DNA of 64,000 nt from Methanothrix sp. GTDB lineage: Archaea; Halobacteriota; Methanosarcinia; Methanotrichales; Methanotrichaceae. Positions 42,210 through 51,118 of this stretch are shown here, one piece after another. The stretch is taken from positions 52,651-116,650 of the forward strand of contig JARYLI010000006.1 of assembly GCA_029907715.1 (NCBI GenBank), in the 5' to 3' direction. Position numbers and translations under genes: made by a program. How positions within the stretch are numbered: the first letter of the stretch is position 1; each line of letters starts with the position of its first letter. The notes beneath the pieces are model-generated. The model searched no databases and was not told the origin of the DNA. It saw only the letters and a program-made list of their open reading frames with translations.

Positions 42210-42809
42210 GTGTATGGACGTCTGCCCCTCGTTGTTCTGATTGTTCTGATGGCTCTGATGCTGCTTCCCGTCTATCACGCCCAGGAGCCTCTCTGGCTCG
42301 GTCGTGGCGCCAATGAGGATGTGGTGAATCTCGATGTGGGAGCGAGGTCTCCTGGTTATGTCCCCTCATTCGGTACGAGGGGATTTGCAGCGCCTGCATC
42401 CCCGCAGGTGATGGCGCTGAGCCCTGGAGCAATGATACATCAGGCGGAATCACTGCTCTCTGAGGTGGAGAGAGCACGGGATGATACCCTCTCGATCTAC
42501 AACCTGACAAGACTCATGGCGGTTTACGCGTCCGAGAACGCCAGCATCGCGAGATCAATGGCCGAATCCGCTGAGATGAGCGCCAGAAGAGCCGAGACAG
42601 GCGCATATGAATGCAGAGTGGTGCTCAATGAGACCGAGAGCGTGAGATCTCAGGTCCTCTCGATCTACAACCTGACAAGACTCATGGCGGTTTACGCATC
42701 CGAGAACGCCAGCATCGCGAGATCAATGGCCGAATCCGCTGAGATGAGCGCCAGAAGAGCCGAGACAGGCGCATACGAACGCAGGATGGCGATCAACGAG
42801 AGCAACTGA
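42210..42809 (+). CDS. Exported coiled-coil protein with internal duplication
   Basis: A 199-residue protein starting at GTG 42210 with AGAGGTG 6 bases upstream. A signal peptide (LVVLIVLMALMLLPV) covers about residues 6-24. The C-terminal part holds two nearly identical 41-residue units, LSIYNLTRLMAVYASENAS and ARSMAESAEMSARRAETGAY, spaced 56 residues apart, predicted to be helical. At DNA level the duplicated 125 bp differ at only a few positions, so the duplication is recent. No family recognised. Confidence 0.7.
   Translation: MYGRLPLVVLIVLMALMLLPVYHAQEPLWLGRGANEDVVNLDVGARSPGYVPSFGTRGFAAPASPQVMALSPGAMIHQAESLLSEVERARDDTLSIYNLTRLMAVYASENASIARSMAESAEMSARRAETGAYECRVVLNETESVRSQVLSIYNLTRLMAVYASENASIARSMAESAEMSARRAETGAYERRMAINESN
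42489..42779 (+). repeat. Tandem 168-bp period duplication inside a coding gene
   Basis: The block starting CTCTCGATCTACAACCTGAC at 42489 recurs at 42657 and stays almost identical for about 125 bases. The period of 168 bases is 56 codons, so the frame is kept. Confidence 0.88.
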
Positions 42810-42922
42810 GCCTCCTGAAGCATGATCAAAGATGGCTGTGATCTCAACAGAAGTGGCCTGCTGTCCCTGCCCCATCTGGAAAGATTTTTACAGTTTGGCA
42901 TTCTGGGTAAAGCAGTGAGACC

Positions 42923-43948
42923 TTGAACATCAGGCGTGGCTGGATGATGGCTGTGCTTATCGTAGCGCTCATCGCCATAGCCTACTTCATGTTCCCCCTC
43001 ATGGATGGCATCATCCTCGGCACGGTCTTCGCATACATAGGAAGGCCGATACGTGATATGTTCGGAGCCAGGAAACGCCTCGGCTCAGCCATAGCCTCCA
43101 TATGGATAATAGTGCCGATCTCACTCGTTCTGATCCTGGGGGTTATGGAGATAGCGAACCTGTTCATGTGGATCGCCCAGAACCAGGGGAGCATAGCGAG
43201 GGAGATGAGCAGCACCATATCAGGCCTCGAGATCCCTGAGGAGATATACACGCTCATCACAGGAAGCCTGCAGAACGTTCTCAGCTTCATGGCAGACCTC
43301 GCTGCGAGGATGCCACTCTTCGATTACGGCAGGAGAGTGATCCTGCTCGCAATAAATCTTGTACTCTCGATACCTGTATGCTACTTCCTTCTCTGCGACG
43401 GCGAGCGGTTTGTTGAGTCCTGGTTCACCATAATCCCCGAGGAGAGCCTGGACACATACAGGGCGTATTTCGAGAGGATCGACAGGATCCTGAGCGGCAT
43501 ATTTCTCGGCAGCATGTACACCGCGATCGTCGGAAGCGTGATCTCGGCTATAGTCTTCTACGCATTCGATGTCCCCAGGCCGTTTGCGATGGCGAGCCTG
43601 GTTTTCATAGCAGGTCTGGTGCCTGTGCTGACGGCATGGGCTGTCATTGTTCCGATATCGATATACAGATACATCCTCCTGGGTCCGGCCGAGGCTCTCA
43701 TGTTCTTTGCCATCGCATCCGCCCTGATCTACCTTCCCTCGGAGCTGATCATACGGCCGTACCTTGTGGCTGCACGCTCCTCCATACATCCGCTGCTCGT
43801 CATACTCTCTTTTCTGGGCGGGGCAATGGTGGCCGGAATAGGCGGTTTCTTCCTCGCCCCAGCGATCATGGGCGTGATCGTGGGCATATACCAGGTCAGA
43901 AGGGAGCATTCTCTAGCGAAAGGGCAGCAGGGCGAGCAGAATCTCTGA
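42923..43948 (+). CDS. AI-2E family (PerM-like) transporter
   Basis: A 341-residue membrane protein of the AI-2E/PerM family with about seven membrane segments: two N-terminal, an amphipathic central region and a C-terminal bundle with FLGGAMVAGIGGFFLAPAIM. Relatives export autoinducer-2 or act as Na+/H+ antiporters, so the substrate is open. It begins at TTG 42923; the ATG pair a few codons later is an alternative. The tRNA methylthiotransferase gene follows after 9 bases. Confidence 0.87.
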   Translation: MNIRRGWMMAVLIVALIAIAYFMFPLMDGIILGTVFAYIGRPIRDMFGARKRLGSAIASIWIIVPISLVLILGVMEIANLFMWIAQNQGSIAREMSSTISGLEIPEEIYTLITGSLQNVLSFMADLAARMPLFDYGRRVILLAINLVLSIPVCYFLLCDGERFVESWFTIIPEESLDTYRAYFERIDRILSGIFLGSMYTAIVGSVISAIVFYAFDVPRPFAMASLVFIAGLVPVLTAWAVIVPISIYRYILLGPAEALMFFAIASALIYLPSELIIRPYLVAARSSIHPLLVILSFLGGAMVAGIGGFFLAPAIMGVIVGIYQVRREHSLAKGQQGEQNL

Positions 43949-43957
43949 GGTGGTGGC

Positions 43958-45193
43958 ATGCGGTTCTGCATAGAGACCCACGGCTGCACAGCGAATATCG
44001 GGAACTCAATGGAGCTGAGGAGATTGCTGATCGCGCACGGGCACCTCGAGAGCGATCTCGATAATTCAGATGTAGTTATCCTCAATACATGTGCAGTGAC
44101 ATCGCGCACAGAGCGGGACATGCTCAGGCGGATCTGCGAGCTCAGAGGCAGAAGGCTGATAGTTGCAGGCTGTTTGCCTGCTGCCATTCCGGAGCTGATT
44201 GAGGGTTTTGAGGCCGTGGGCGTTCTGAACAGAGGCGGCATGGAGAAGGTCCTTGATGCTCTTGGAAGATCAAAGAGTCCGGAACTGGATCGTCCAATTC
44301 CGTGCCTGCCCGGCAGCCTGTGCGGCGTTGTCACCATCTCAGAGGGCTGCCCCGGAGCATGCTCATACTGCATAGTAAAGAGGGCCAGGGGGCCTCTGAG
44401 AAGCAGAGAGCCGCGCGAAATAGAGAGCGATGTCAGGCATCTCATAAATAGCGGTGCTGTTGAGATCCAGCTGGCATCCCAGGATGCCGGAGCTTACGGA
44501 TGCGACATCAGCACGTCCCTTCCTGAGCTGCTCGATCTGCTCTCCGATATGGATGGAGCGTTCATGATACGGGTGGGCATGATGAACCCGGGCTCCGTCC
44601 TGAGGATTCTCGACGATCTCCTGGATTCGTACAGGAGCGAGAAGATGTACAGATTTCTCCACCTTCCGCTCCAGTCTGGATCCGACAGGGTTCTGGAGAG
44701 AATGGGGAGGGGCTACACATCGCGTGATTTTGTTCACATCGTGAGTGAGTTCAGATCGAGATTTCCGGACATCTCGCTCGCGACCGATGTCATAACCGGC
44801 TTCCCGGGAGAGACGGATCAGGACTTCAGAATGACTGAGAATGTGATAACAGCAACCCAGCCTGATAAGGTGAACGTCACAAGATACTCACAGAGACCTC
44901 ACACACCCGCATCTATGATGCATGATATGCCGGACAGGATAAAGAAGGAGAGGTCACGCAGGATGACGGAGCTCTGGAAGGAGATCGCCCTGCTCCGGAA
45001 CAGCCGGTACACAGGGCACGAGCTGGAGGTGCTGGTCACAGAGCATGGAAGAGCCGGCACCATGAAGGGGAGGACCAGGAACTACACCGGAGTCGTGGTC
45101 CATGGTGCCAGCTACATTGGAAAATGGGTTAGAGCAAGGGCGACAGATGCAACGCCCTTCTACATAAAGGCCAGATGCACTGGAAGTCTGTGA
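43958..45193 (+). CDS. tRNA (N6-threonylcarbamoyladenosine37) methylthiotransferase, e-MtaB type
   Basis: A 411-residue enzyme that adds a methylthio group to t6A37 of tRNA. The N-terminal UPF0004 domain has cysteines in THGCTAN, NTCAV and AGCL, binding the auxiliary cluster. The radical SAM motif is CPGACSYC near residue 132, and HLPLQSGSDRVLERM is the usual central segment. The C-terminal 70 residues form a TRAM RNA-binding domain. The lengths and the TVTSRTE-like spacing fit the archaeal/eukaryotic type. Confidence 0.94.
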   Translation: MRFCIETHGCTANIGNSMELRRLLIAHGHLESDLDNSDVVILNTCAVTSRTERDMLRRICELRGRRLIVAGCLPAAIPELIEGFEAVGVLNRGGMEKVLDALGRSKSPELDRPIPCLPGSLCGVVTISEGCPGACSYCIVKRARGPLRSREPREIESDVRHLINSGAVEIQLASQDAGAYGCDISTSLPELLDLLSDMDGAFMIRVGMMNPGSVLRILDDLLDSYRSEKMYRFLHLPLQSGSDRVLERMGRGYTSRDFVHIVSEFRSRFPDISLATDVITGFPGETDQDFRMTENVITATQPDKVNVTRYSQRPHTPASMMHDMPDRIKKERSRRMTELWKEIALLRNSRYTGHELEVLVTEHGRAGTMKGRTRNYTGVVVHGASYIGKWVRARATDATPFYIKARCTGSL

Positions 45194-45240
45194 ACACTCT
45201 GACCTGACCGAAAGTTTACGGTAGCACAACTGTCAGCCCT

Positions 45241-45783
45241 CTACGTGAGGGCCATGAGCTCCAGCTTCATGCGCTCCCGATCACTCATATCAGATCCGGT
45301 ATTGGATGCGAGCGAGTCGTCAGGCACGTATGTCAGCGTCAGCTTCCTGCGCTTGCCGTGTGTGAGCCTGACGTGCTTGGGATCGAGTTCGGCAGCACGC
45401 TTCATCACTGTGATCACCGTCGTTTTATTGAGACCCAGCATGTCCACCAGCTCCGCAGTGGTGTAGTCCCCCGGCCTCTCGCTCATGATCTCTATCAGCG
45501 CCCTGGCATGCTTGTCTATCGCACGCCCCTCGCCGTACTCGAGATCCTTTGAGGCCCTGGCATGCCTCGCCCTAAGCTGTGTCTTAAGATCTGCAACCTC
45601 TTTCGATAATCTGTCCACCTGATCGATCAGCCGGCCGAGCAGCTCGACATCCCTTCCAGACCCAACACTCTCCGTCAGTCTGTTTACGGCAGTTATGAGC
45701 TCGATCATGGCCTGCTCTTCCTTCAGCTTCCTTTCAGTCTCAGCGGCCTTATTTTTATACAGCTCTAAAAGCTCTTCGAACAT
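45241..45783 (-). CDS. Coiled-coil protein with winged-helix domain
   Basis: A 180-residue protein. The first 80 residues form a long charged coiled coil. Residues 95-150 are a helix-turn-helix domain (TTAELVDMLGLNKTTVITVM) with a basic wing (THGKRRKLTLTY). The tail is short and acidic. It is likely a DNA-binding regulator that oligomerises through the coil; I recognise no named family. It is convergent with the methylthiotransferase gene and appears monocistronic. Confidence 0.75.
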   Translation of the reverse strand: MFEELLELYKNKAAETERKLKEEQAMIELITAVNRLTESVGSGRDVELLGRLIDQVDRLSKEVADLKTQLRARHARASKDLEYGEGRAIDKHARALIEIMSERPGDYTTAELVDMLGLNKTTVITVMKRAAELDPKHVRLTHGKRRKLTLTYVPDDSLASNTGSDMSDRERMKLELMALT

Positions 45784-45854
45784 CTGCTTACACCTATCAC
45801 TTGTATAGTTTGTTTGGGTGATGCAAAATATTATTTGTTCTTAAACAGACGCTA

Positions 45855-45863
45855 CTATATATA
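45855..45863 (+). promoter_or_regulatory. Strong TATA box without a following gene
   Basis: CTATATATAG in the spacer between two leftward genes. On the plus strand it would start transcription near 45885 and lead into a hairpin-rich segment, not into a protein gene. The box is palindromic and could also serve the minus strand, where the HTH gene starts at 45783. Confidence 0.4.
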
Positions 45864-45884
45864 GATTTCGATGTATACTCTGCG

Positions 45885-46060
45885 GTTTCGTGAGAGATGG
45901 CAGGGATGCAGCGATCTGCTCGGCCCGATCTGAGTTTGTACATTCAAGATTCCATGCCAGCCCCCGGAGCTGGAAAGGCATGGTCGCATTGCTGGGTCGC
46001 GTACCCTGTGTACTCCTGAGATCCACAGGATGTGAACGGTCAACTTCATGACGCATCTCC
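45885..46060 (+). ncRNA. Candidate structured RNA
   Basis: After a strong TATA box, the sequence can fold into a long hairpin at 45952-45983 (CCATGCC paired with GGCATGG, and inside it CCAGC with GCTGG) and a second one pairing CCTGTG with CACAGG at about 46006-46031. No protein-like frame covers it. The end is uncertain. It is only a structural candidate and does not match an RNA family I know. Confidence 0.35.
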
Positions 46061-46133
46061 TCAGGGTACTGCAATTCGGATCAATCTCTTCGCTGATTCA
46101 AATCCACTACCGAGATCCATAAAGGATGTGATC

Positions 46134-46220
46134 ATGAGATGTTCCCGCTGTACCTGTGCCCGGGAGCAGATCGCTCAGCTGCACAGGCAATTGATCAACA
46201 ATTCCATCATACGGATCTGA
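46134..46220 (+). CDS. Possible 28-residue cysteine-containing peptide
   Basis: A short frame from ATG 46134 (AAGGATGTG 3 bases upstream) to TGA 46220. The peptide starts MRCSRCTCAREQ, with three closely spaced cysteines, and continues as a helix-like segment. It overlaps the end of the convergent HAD gene by 14 bases. It may be a small metal-binding protein or chance. Confidence 0.25.
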   Translation: MRCSRCTCAREQIAQLHRQLINNSIIRI

Positions 46221-47034
46221 GATCGCACACATCCGTTCGCAAAATATATGCTTTCACTGCAACAGGAAGCTGACGGATATCTCCTATCATGATATCCGCA
46301 ACCTCCAGCAGCCTGGGGTGTGGGTCTGGATTCTGCTGGACTGTGAGCACTCCGAGATCTGCCTCCTTCAGGGCATAGATATCGTTGAGACCATCGCCGA
46401 CCATCACCACAGCCCTGTGATTCTCTTTGAGCCTCTTAACGATCTCCTTCTTCCGTATCGGATCGGCAACAGAGTATAATTTTTCAGGATCTATGCCGTA
46501 ATCGACAAGATGGATCAGACTCCTGGGGCTGTCGCCGGACGCTATGTAGATATCCGCCCCCATAGCTCGTAGCTCATCCAGAACAGATTTGACACCAGGG
46601 AACGGCACACCTCCTGTGCTCACAATGTACGGGACTGTCATATCCACAGAGTCAACGATTATCCCAGTTGTGTGGTACGTCTCAGGGCATCTCTGCCTGA
46701 CAGCATCATGCGCCACCAGGAGATCCCTGACGGTCGCATCTGAGCGTCTTATCGCCTCAAGCACATCCGGTTGAGATACCGGTGTGCTGTAGCAGCTTAT
46801 CTCTATGCCCTCTGAGCACAGCTCTATCAGCCTGAGCAGATGCATGTCCTCAGGGCATCTCCGGACATCCCCCGGATCCATCTGAGGCACGACAAGCGCC
46901 CTCCCCGGCCTCTCTATTATGAGCTGTGCTGTCACTATTCTCTCCAGGATCCTCCTGCGGATGAGATCATTGGCCACACGATACATCCGGAGCAGTGTGC
47001 CTGCGACATCAAGAACAACTGCCAGCTCGCCCAT
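46207..47034 (-). CDS. HAD-superfamily protein with phosphonatase-like motif I
   Basis: A 275-residue haloacid-dehalogenase-fold protein. Motif I reads VLDVAGTLL, so the residue two after the nucleophile Asp is Ala rather than Asp, as in phosphonatases. Motif II is in IYIASGDSPRSL, the Lys region in DPIRKKEIV, and motif III/IV is VMVGDGLNDIYALKEADLG. This resembles soluble relatives of P-type ATPase domains found in methanogens. I chose ATG 47034 with GGATGGTG just upstream; the frame is open to 47139. Substrate unknown. Confidence 0.8.
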   Translation of the reverse strand: MGELAVVLDVAGTLLRMYRVANDLIRRRILERIVTAQLIIERPGRALVVPQMDPGDVRRCPEDMHLLRLIELCSEGIEISCYSTPVSQPDVLEAIRRSDATVRDLLVAHDAVRQRCPETYHTTGIIVDSVDMTVPYIVSTGGVPFPGVKSVLDELRAMGADIYIASGDSPRSLIHLVDYGIDPEKLYSVADPIRKKEIVKRLKENHRAVVMVGDGLNDIYALKEADLGVLTVQQNPDPHPRLLEVADIMIGDIRQLPVAVKAYILRTDVCDLRSV

Positions 47035-47430
47035 CACCATCCAGTATTCACGGAAGGGTGATGAACATATCGCTCCTGAGCGCATGTCTGGAAGGTGGGA
47101 GGACGTTATAGTTCTTTGCGCCACTTCATGTAAATCCATTTAAAAGCTACTGGATATGTCATACTTCCTAGATGATTTTATGTGACATGTGATATTATAT
47201 CAACTTATGCGGAATACTATACATTCAGCCGCTCGTTCAGGCCAGGCGCATTGGCTCCGCGGATCCACGGATATTCAGTCAGAGGCCATCGCCCATGATG
47301 TCTCCATCCCACTCGAGCGCTGTCGAGGCGGATCAGCGAATCTCCTGTCACAGGCCATTGATCCTATCTCGTTCAGCTCTTCGATCCGAGGATCTGCCGC
47401 CAGGATCTGCTCAGAAGGTCTGTATCGCAA
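47035..47430. other. Spacer between divergent HAD and DUF genes
   Basis: About 400 bases without a recognised gene or repeat. A TATA-like GATATTATATC lies near 47191 on the plus strand with no gene behind it, and the TATA box of the next gene ends the spacer. Confidence 0.4.
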
Positions 47431-47440
47431 AAATATATAC
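47431..47440 (+). promoter_or_regulatory. TATA box for leaderless gene
   Basis: AAATATATAC lies 21-30 bases before ATG 47461, the spacing expected when transcription starts at or next to the start codon. No ribosome site is visible upstream of the ATG. Confidence 0.6.
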
Positions 47441-47460
47441 CCAAAAAGATATTGCTATGA

Positions 47461-47895
47461 ATGGCCATGAAGGACATTTCGAATCGCATCGCTGCGCTGG
47501 CTGCAAGGGCGCTCGAGCCGATCATCTCTGCGATGGAAGCCCCCACGATCTCACATGAGATTGTGGCTGATGGCAGGCGCTGGATGCTGGAGGTGAGCGA
47601 TGCGCATGTATCCTGCAGGTGGTGCATTGCGGATTGCCTGGAGCTCCTGGAGAGGGCTGCAGAAGAGCTGGGCGTGCCTTTGGAGGAGGAGCTGGTCGTG
47701 AGGCATCCTGAAATGGAGTTCGGGGAGAACATGATCACCGGCTTCTTCGAGGCCTGGAGAGGGGTTGCGGTCAGAAGAAAGAACCCCATGGAGGATATAC
47801 TTGACGCTCTGATCTCCGAGCTCGAGATGCGAGGGGTCAGCATATCCCTGGAGGAGGATTTTCTGGTGCTGTCCAGGCGCAGATCGATACGCTGA
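47461..47895 (+). CDS. Conserved-looking small cytosolic protein, unknown function
   Basis: A 144-residue acidic protein without signal peptide or membrane segment. It has an alternating helix/strand pattern and a cysteine pair in SCRWCIADC near residue 51, which could bind metal. Most likely translated from a leaderless mRNA. I recognise no family; the protein-like composition and clean promoter support it as a real gene. It starts a rightward unit that faces the secreted-protein gene. Confidence 0.7.
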   Translation: MAMKDISNRIAALAARALEPIISAMEAPTISHEIVADGRRWMLEVSDAHVSCRWCIADCLELLERAAEELGVPLEEELVVRHPEMEFGENMITGFFEAWRGVAVRRKNPMEDILDALISELEMRGVSISLEEDFLVLSRRRSIR

Positions 47896-47969
47896 ACCTC
47901 TCCACAGGGTTTGCTCTTTGTATGGGGGTGAAGTCCTCCGGCATGCAGGCCGGAGCAGTTGACCTTCAC

Positions 47970-48599
47970 TCAGCCCTGCAGCGGGCTGCTGCCTCTGCTA
48001 TTCACATCGATATATGTGGGAAAGCCCATCGCATTCAGCTCATCCTCGCCGAGGAGAATGCTGTGGCCCTGAGAATCAGAGGCTCTGAGCCATGATATCC
48101 GCCATCTCCCAGGCTCTGCGTCTTCTGGTATACAGATGTCTCCCCGGTAGATGGCCCCTCTGGTGCTCGAACTCGCGGTCTGGTTCAGCTGCACCTCAAC
48201 CGACATCCCGCCGGATGGGCTGACGAGCCTTATCGCCGGCGGAGACGCTCCGATCCCGGAGAGTGTGACCGAGATGTTGAGCGCATCCACGGTGGCGTTC
48301 AGCACGCGCGGCTCGAGCGTGAGGTTCAGCAGATCGGGTCCGAGCCTGGCGTCGCGGGGGTATGACGCTCTCTCCTCCGCACCATCCGATGTCTCACCGC
48401 CCGCAAGGACGATCCTCTTCTCAATGGAGAACACCCCCACCATATCATCAGTCCTGAATCCGTACATCGCCGGGTGGAGCGATGAACCCTCTCCAGTCCC
48501 GTATGAGATGTGCGCCCATGCTGATGAGCCCTGAATGAGAGAGAGCATGACGACCAGAAGCAGCGCCACTCTGCACATCTGATGGGAGATGGTCTTCAT
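47970..48599 (-). CDS. Exported protein of unknown function
   Basis: A 209-residue protein with a signal peptide (ALLLVVMLSLIQGSSAWA, cleavage after about residue 29). The mature part is rich in beta strands with Asn-x-Ser/Thr sites (for example NLT, NAT, NIS, NQT) that archaea could glycosylate. The end (ISWLRASDSQG) resembles an immunoglobulin-like or cohesin-like strand pattern, but I make no assignment. A neighbouring gene on the same strand also encodes an exported protein. Confidence 0.68.
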   Translation of the reverse strand: MKTISHQMCRVALLLVVMLSLIQGSSAWAHISYGTGEGSSLHPAMYGFRTDDMVGVFSIEKRIVLAGGETSDGAEERASYPRDARLGPDLLNLTLEPRVLNATVDALNISVTLSGIGASPPAIRLVSPSGGMSVEVQLNQTASSSTRGAIYRGDICIPEDAEPGRWRISWLRASDSQGHSILLGEDELNAMGFPTYIDVNSRGSSPLQG

Positions 48600-48770
48600 G
48601 GTAGATGAAGGTTGCTCAGAGCATCATATGGCGCGGCGCAGGCACCGTTCTTCCGGGAGAGGCCCGCTCAACTGGCGGATCAAATGAGACTGCAGTCCAT
48701 TCTGCGAGATCTCCGGGATGCACAGCTGCTCAGCTGAGTCACCGAGACCCTCATGTGCCACCGATGAATA

Positions 48771-49301
48771 TCAACGCCGTCTTCTGGATCTCATGATGCG
48801 CGCTGCTGCAACCACGAGCATCGACCACAGCGCACCTGCTGCTGGAATCCGCCTCTCTGAGACATGGCTCACGTTATTTGTCTCAGGATGCTCTCCGGCC
48901 ATCTCTTTACCAATCTCTATCTCCTCGCTCACGTTCTCGACGATCAGATGGAAGCTCCTGTAGTTTGGAGGGGAGCCCTTTGCAGCTATACCGACCTCTA
49001 TCGTATGATTTGCAGGAGGGACATCTCCTGCGGACAGGTTCACATTGAAAGTCATCCGGCCGCCAGGATAGACCCATCTGGCTCTCGTCACATTCGAGAC
49101 TGATATACCGGGCGGCAGGCCTCTGAACACGAGCCTGGCATACGCTCCGTCACCGCCTATGTTCTGTATGGTTACAGGTAGTGTTATAGTGGTGTTTGGC
49201 TGAATGCTCGCATCAGGCGCGTCAATGACCTTGAAGTACGGCGTGGCAGCTGCAGCACTCAGAGCTGCATATACAACCACAATCAGGGCGAGTTTTCTCA
49301 T
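48771..49301 (-). CDS. Exported CARDB-like protein with C-terminal anchor
   Basis: A 176-residue protein with a signal peptide (residues 1-19), an immunoglobulin-like CARDB-type domain (NTTITLPVTIQNIGGDGAYA, then GLPPGISVS and ANHTIEVG), and a C-terminal hydrophobic segment followed by RSRRRR, typical of a cell-surface protein held in the membrane by its tail. ATG 49301 was chosen since the signal peptide begins there and the TATA box at 49322 fits. It is likely an adhesive or envelope protein. Confidence 0.75.
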   Translation of the reverse strand: MRKLALIVVVYAALSAAAATPYFKVIDAPDASIQPNTTITLPVTIQNIGGDGAYARLVFRGLPPGISVSNVTRARWVYPGGRMTFNVNLSAGDVPPANHTIEVGIAAKGSPPNYRSFHLIVENVSEEIEIGKEMAGEHPETNNVSHVSERRIPAAGALWSMLVVAAARIMRSRRRR

Positions 49302-49315
49302 GATAGTCACACTGT

Positions 49316-49330
49316 CAATTTTTATAAAAG
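49316..49330 (-). promoter_or_regulatory. TATA box for the CARDB-like gene
   Basis: CTTTTATAAAAATTG on the minus strand, 15-29 bases before ATG 49301, leaving almost no leader. Confidence 0.55.
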
Positions 49331-49416
49331 CATTTCTGGCCGTGTGATGACCGGGCACTCTGAGTGCCGGAATTCAGAAGATCTAACTGTAAAGATCTCC
49401 ACGTTTCCCCGGACGC

Positions 49417-50211
49417 TCACTCCGAGAGGCGCAGGAGTATGCCCGTCTTCCTGGCCCGCTCGATCGTCATCTCAAGGGCGATCAGGCCTGCAATCATGTA
49501 CCCGGCCACCATCACCGCTCCCGTCAGGATATTGTGATCCCCAAAACCGTAGGCAGATCTGTAGTACTCCAGAAAATACGTCAGCGGCACAGCACGTGCC
49601 ATTAGCTGGAGCGGCTCCGGAAGAACGCTGACCGGATAGTATATCCCGCTTATGAGCATTATCACCCCGCTCAGGCTCCACGCCGCGACGTCCGCCTTCT
49701 GACCGAAGAGAAGTATCGAGATGCAGACTATCATCCCTATGATGGCTGAGACTGCGAAGACCCCTGCCAGAAATATCAAAACTGTGTGTATCCCTCCTGC
49801 GAGGAAATCAAAGCCGAAGAGGATTCTGCTGATGACAACAAGTATCGTGAATGCAAATGTTCCACGAACCATCCCGAAGAGGAGGGCGCCGAGCACAAGA
49901 TGGTACCCACGCACAGGAGAGACAAACGTGTTCTTTATGCTCTTCGACCACATATCGAACAGCAGAACATAGGCGACATCTATCTGACATATCTGAAGGA
50001 TCGTCAGCCCGATCGCTCCCACGAGCAGAAACGCAACTTTTTCCCCCTCCACGCCCAAAAACCTGGTCATCAGACCGATGGAGAGGAGGCTGATCAGAGG
50101 CCAGAAAACGAGCTCGAAGACCGTGAACACGTTCCTCTTGGATATTATCCAGTTCTTGTATGCCGCGGAGAGGCACTTGTTGATCTCACCCTGCAAGCTC
50201 AATGAATACAT
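49417..50211 (-). CDS. ABC-2 type transporter permease
   Basis: A 264-residue protein with six membrane segments, the typical ABC-2 permease arrangement (NVFTVFELVFWPLISLLSIG first, SGIYYPVSVLPEPLQLMARA-like segment before the last pair). Together with the adjacent ATPase it forms an exporter, of drug, polysaccharide or lipid type. The start overlaps the ATPase gene by about 26 bases; ATG 50211 has GGAGG directly upstream. The substrate is unknown. Confidence 0.87.
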   Translation of the reverse strand: MYSLSLQGEINKCLSAAYKNWIISKRNVFTVFELVFWPLISLLSIGLMTRFLGVEGEKVAFLLVGAIGLTILQICQIDVAYVLLFDMWSKSIKNTFVSPVRGYHLVLGALLFGMVRGTFAFTILVVISRILFGFDFLAGGIHTVLIFLAGVFAVSAIIGMIVCISILLFGQKADVAAWSLSGVIMLISGIYYPVSVLPEPLQLMARAVPLTYFLEYYRSAYGFGDHNILTGAVMVAGYMIAGLIALEMTIERARKTGILLRLSE

Positions 50212-51115
50212 CCTCCAGATCCGGCTCTTCAAGCTCCAGCTCGAGTATTTCAGCGCTTTGGAATGTGCGCATGACCCCGCTGAATGTCGCCTCGTTTTTA
50301 TCGATGACCAGATCCGCTCTGCCCGCTGAAAGATCTGCGGATATCAATCCAGGAATCGACCGCAGGGCGTTTGCGTCTACATCTCCCCTGTACCTTATCG
50401 TCAACCTCTCCCCTATCTTCAGGCTTCTCTTCAGCCTTGCCGGCGTGTCCTGGGCAACTATGCGCCCCTCCTTCAGGAACGCTATCATCCCGCAGAGATC
50501 CTCGGCCTCTGGCATGTAGTGGGTGGTCATGACAACAGAGACGCCCATGTCCCTGTGAATTCTCCTGACCAGCGCTCTCGTCCTCTGTGCCATCTGCGGA
50601 TCCAGGCCGGTCGTCGGCTCATCCAGAAATAAAAGCTTCGGACCGTTCAGCATTGCCTTTGCAAGCGATAATCTCTGCTTCACACCGGTCGACAGGTTCT
50701 CGAACCGGGTGTCCTGATACTGGTATAGATCGAAGCTCTCCATCGACCAGTCCACGGCCCTCTCGAGCTCTCTTCCATGGAGACCGTAGAGCATACCTGA
50801 GTGGCGCAGGTTCTCCCTGACTGTAAGGCTCCAGGGAAAGTTCGGCTTTCCTGTGCTTATGTTTATGAGCTTCCTGACCTCGTGTGTCTTCCTCCGCGCG
50901 TCTATCCCCAGAATGGTGAGCTCGCCCCTGTCAGGGTAGATGAGCGTTGAGAATATCGAGAGCAGAGTTGTCTTCCCGGAGCCGTTCGGACCGAGTATGC
51001 CGAATATCTCCTCCCCATCTATCAGGAGATTGATATCCCTGAGAACCTCTTTTTTGCTCCGGAACAGCGTGTTGAAGCTCTTGCATATCCCTGAGGCACG
51101 GACCGCATCATTCAT
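50186..51115 (-). CDS. ABC transporter ATP-binding protein
   Basis: A 309-residue ATPase of the DrrA/CcmA-like group. Walker A is GPNGSGKTT near residue 41, the signature is LSTGVKQRLSLAKAM, Walker B is LLFLDEPTTGLD, and a His switch lies in VVMTTHYMPEAED. The C-terminal 80 residues are the extra domain common in exporter ATPases. It is upstream of and overlapping the permease gene. Confidence 0.93.
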   Translation of the reverse strand: MNDAVRASGICKSFNTLFRSKKEVLRDINLLIDGEEIFGILGPNGSGKTTLLSIFSTLIYPDRGELTILGIDARRKTHEVRKLINISTGKPNFPWSLTVRENLRHSGMLYGLHGRELERAVDWSMESFDLYQYQDTRFENLSTGVKQRLSLAKAMLNGPKLLFLDEPTTGLDPQMAQRTRALVRRIHRDMGVSVVMTTHYMPEAEDLCGMIAFLKEGRIVAQDTPARLKRSLKIGERLTIRYRGDVDANALRSIPGLISADLSAGRADLVIDKNEATFSGVMRTFQSAEILELELEEPDLEDVFIELAG

Positions 51116-51118
51116 GGC

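Noticed and set aside
47915..47960. IS200/IS605 right end hairpin (CTCCGGC/GCCGGAG followed by AGTTGAC)
   Set aside because: The hairpin resembles such ends, but no matching left end or tnpA/tnpB gene in the right orientation is present; it may simply be a terminator between convergent genes.
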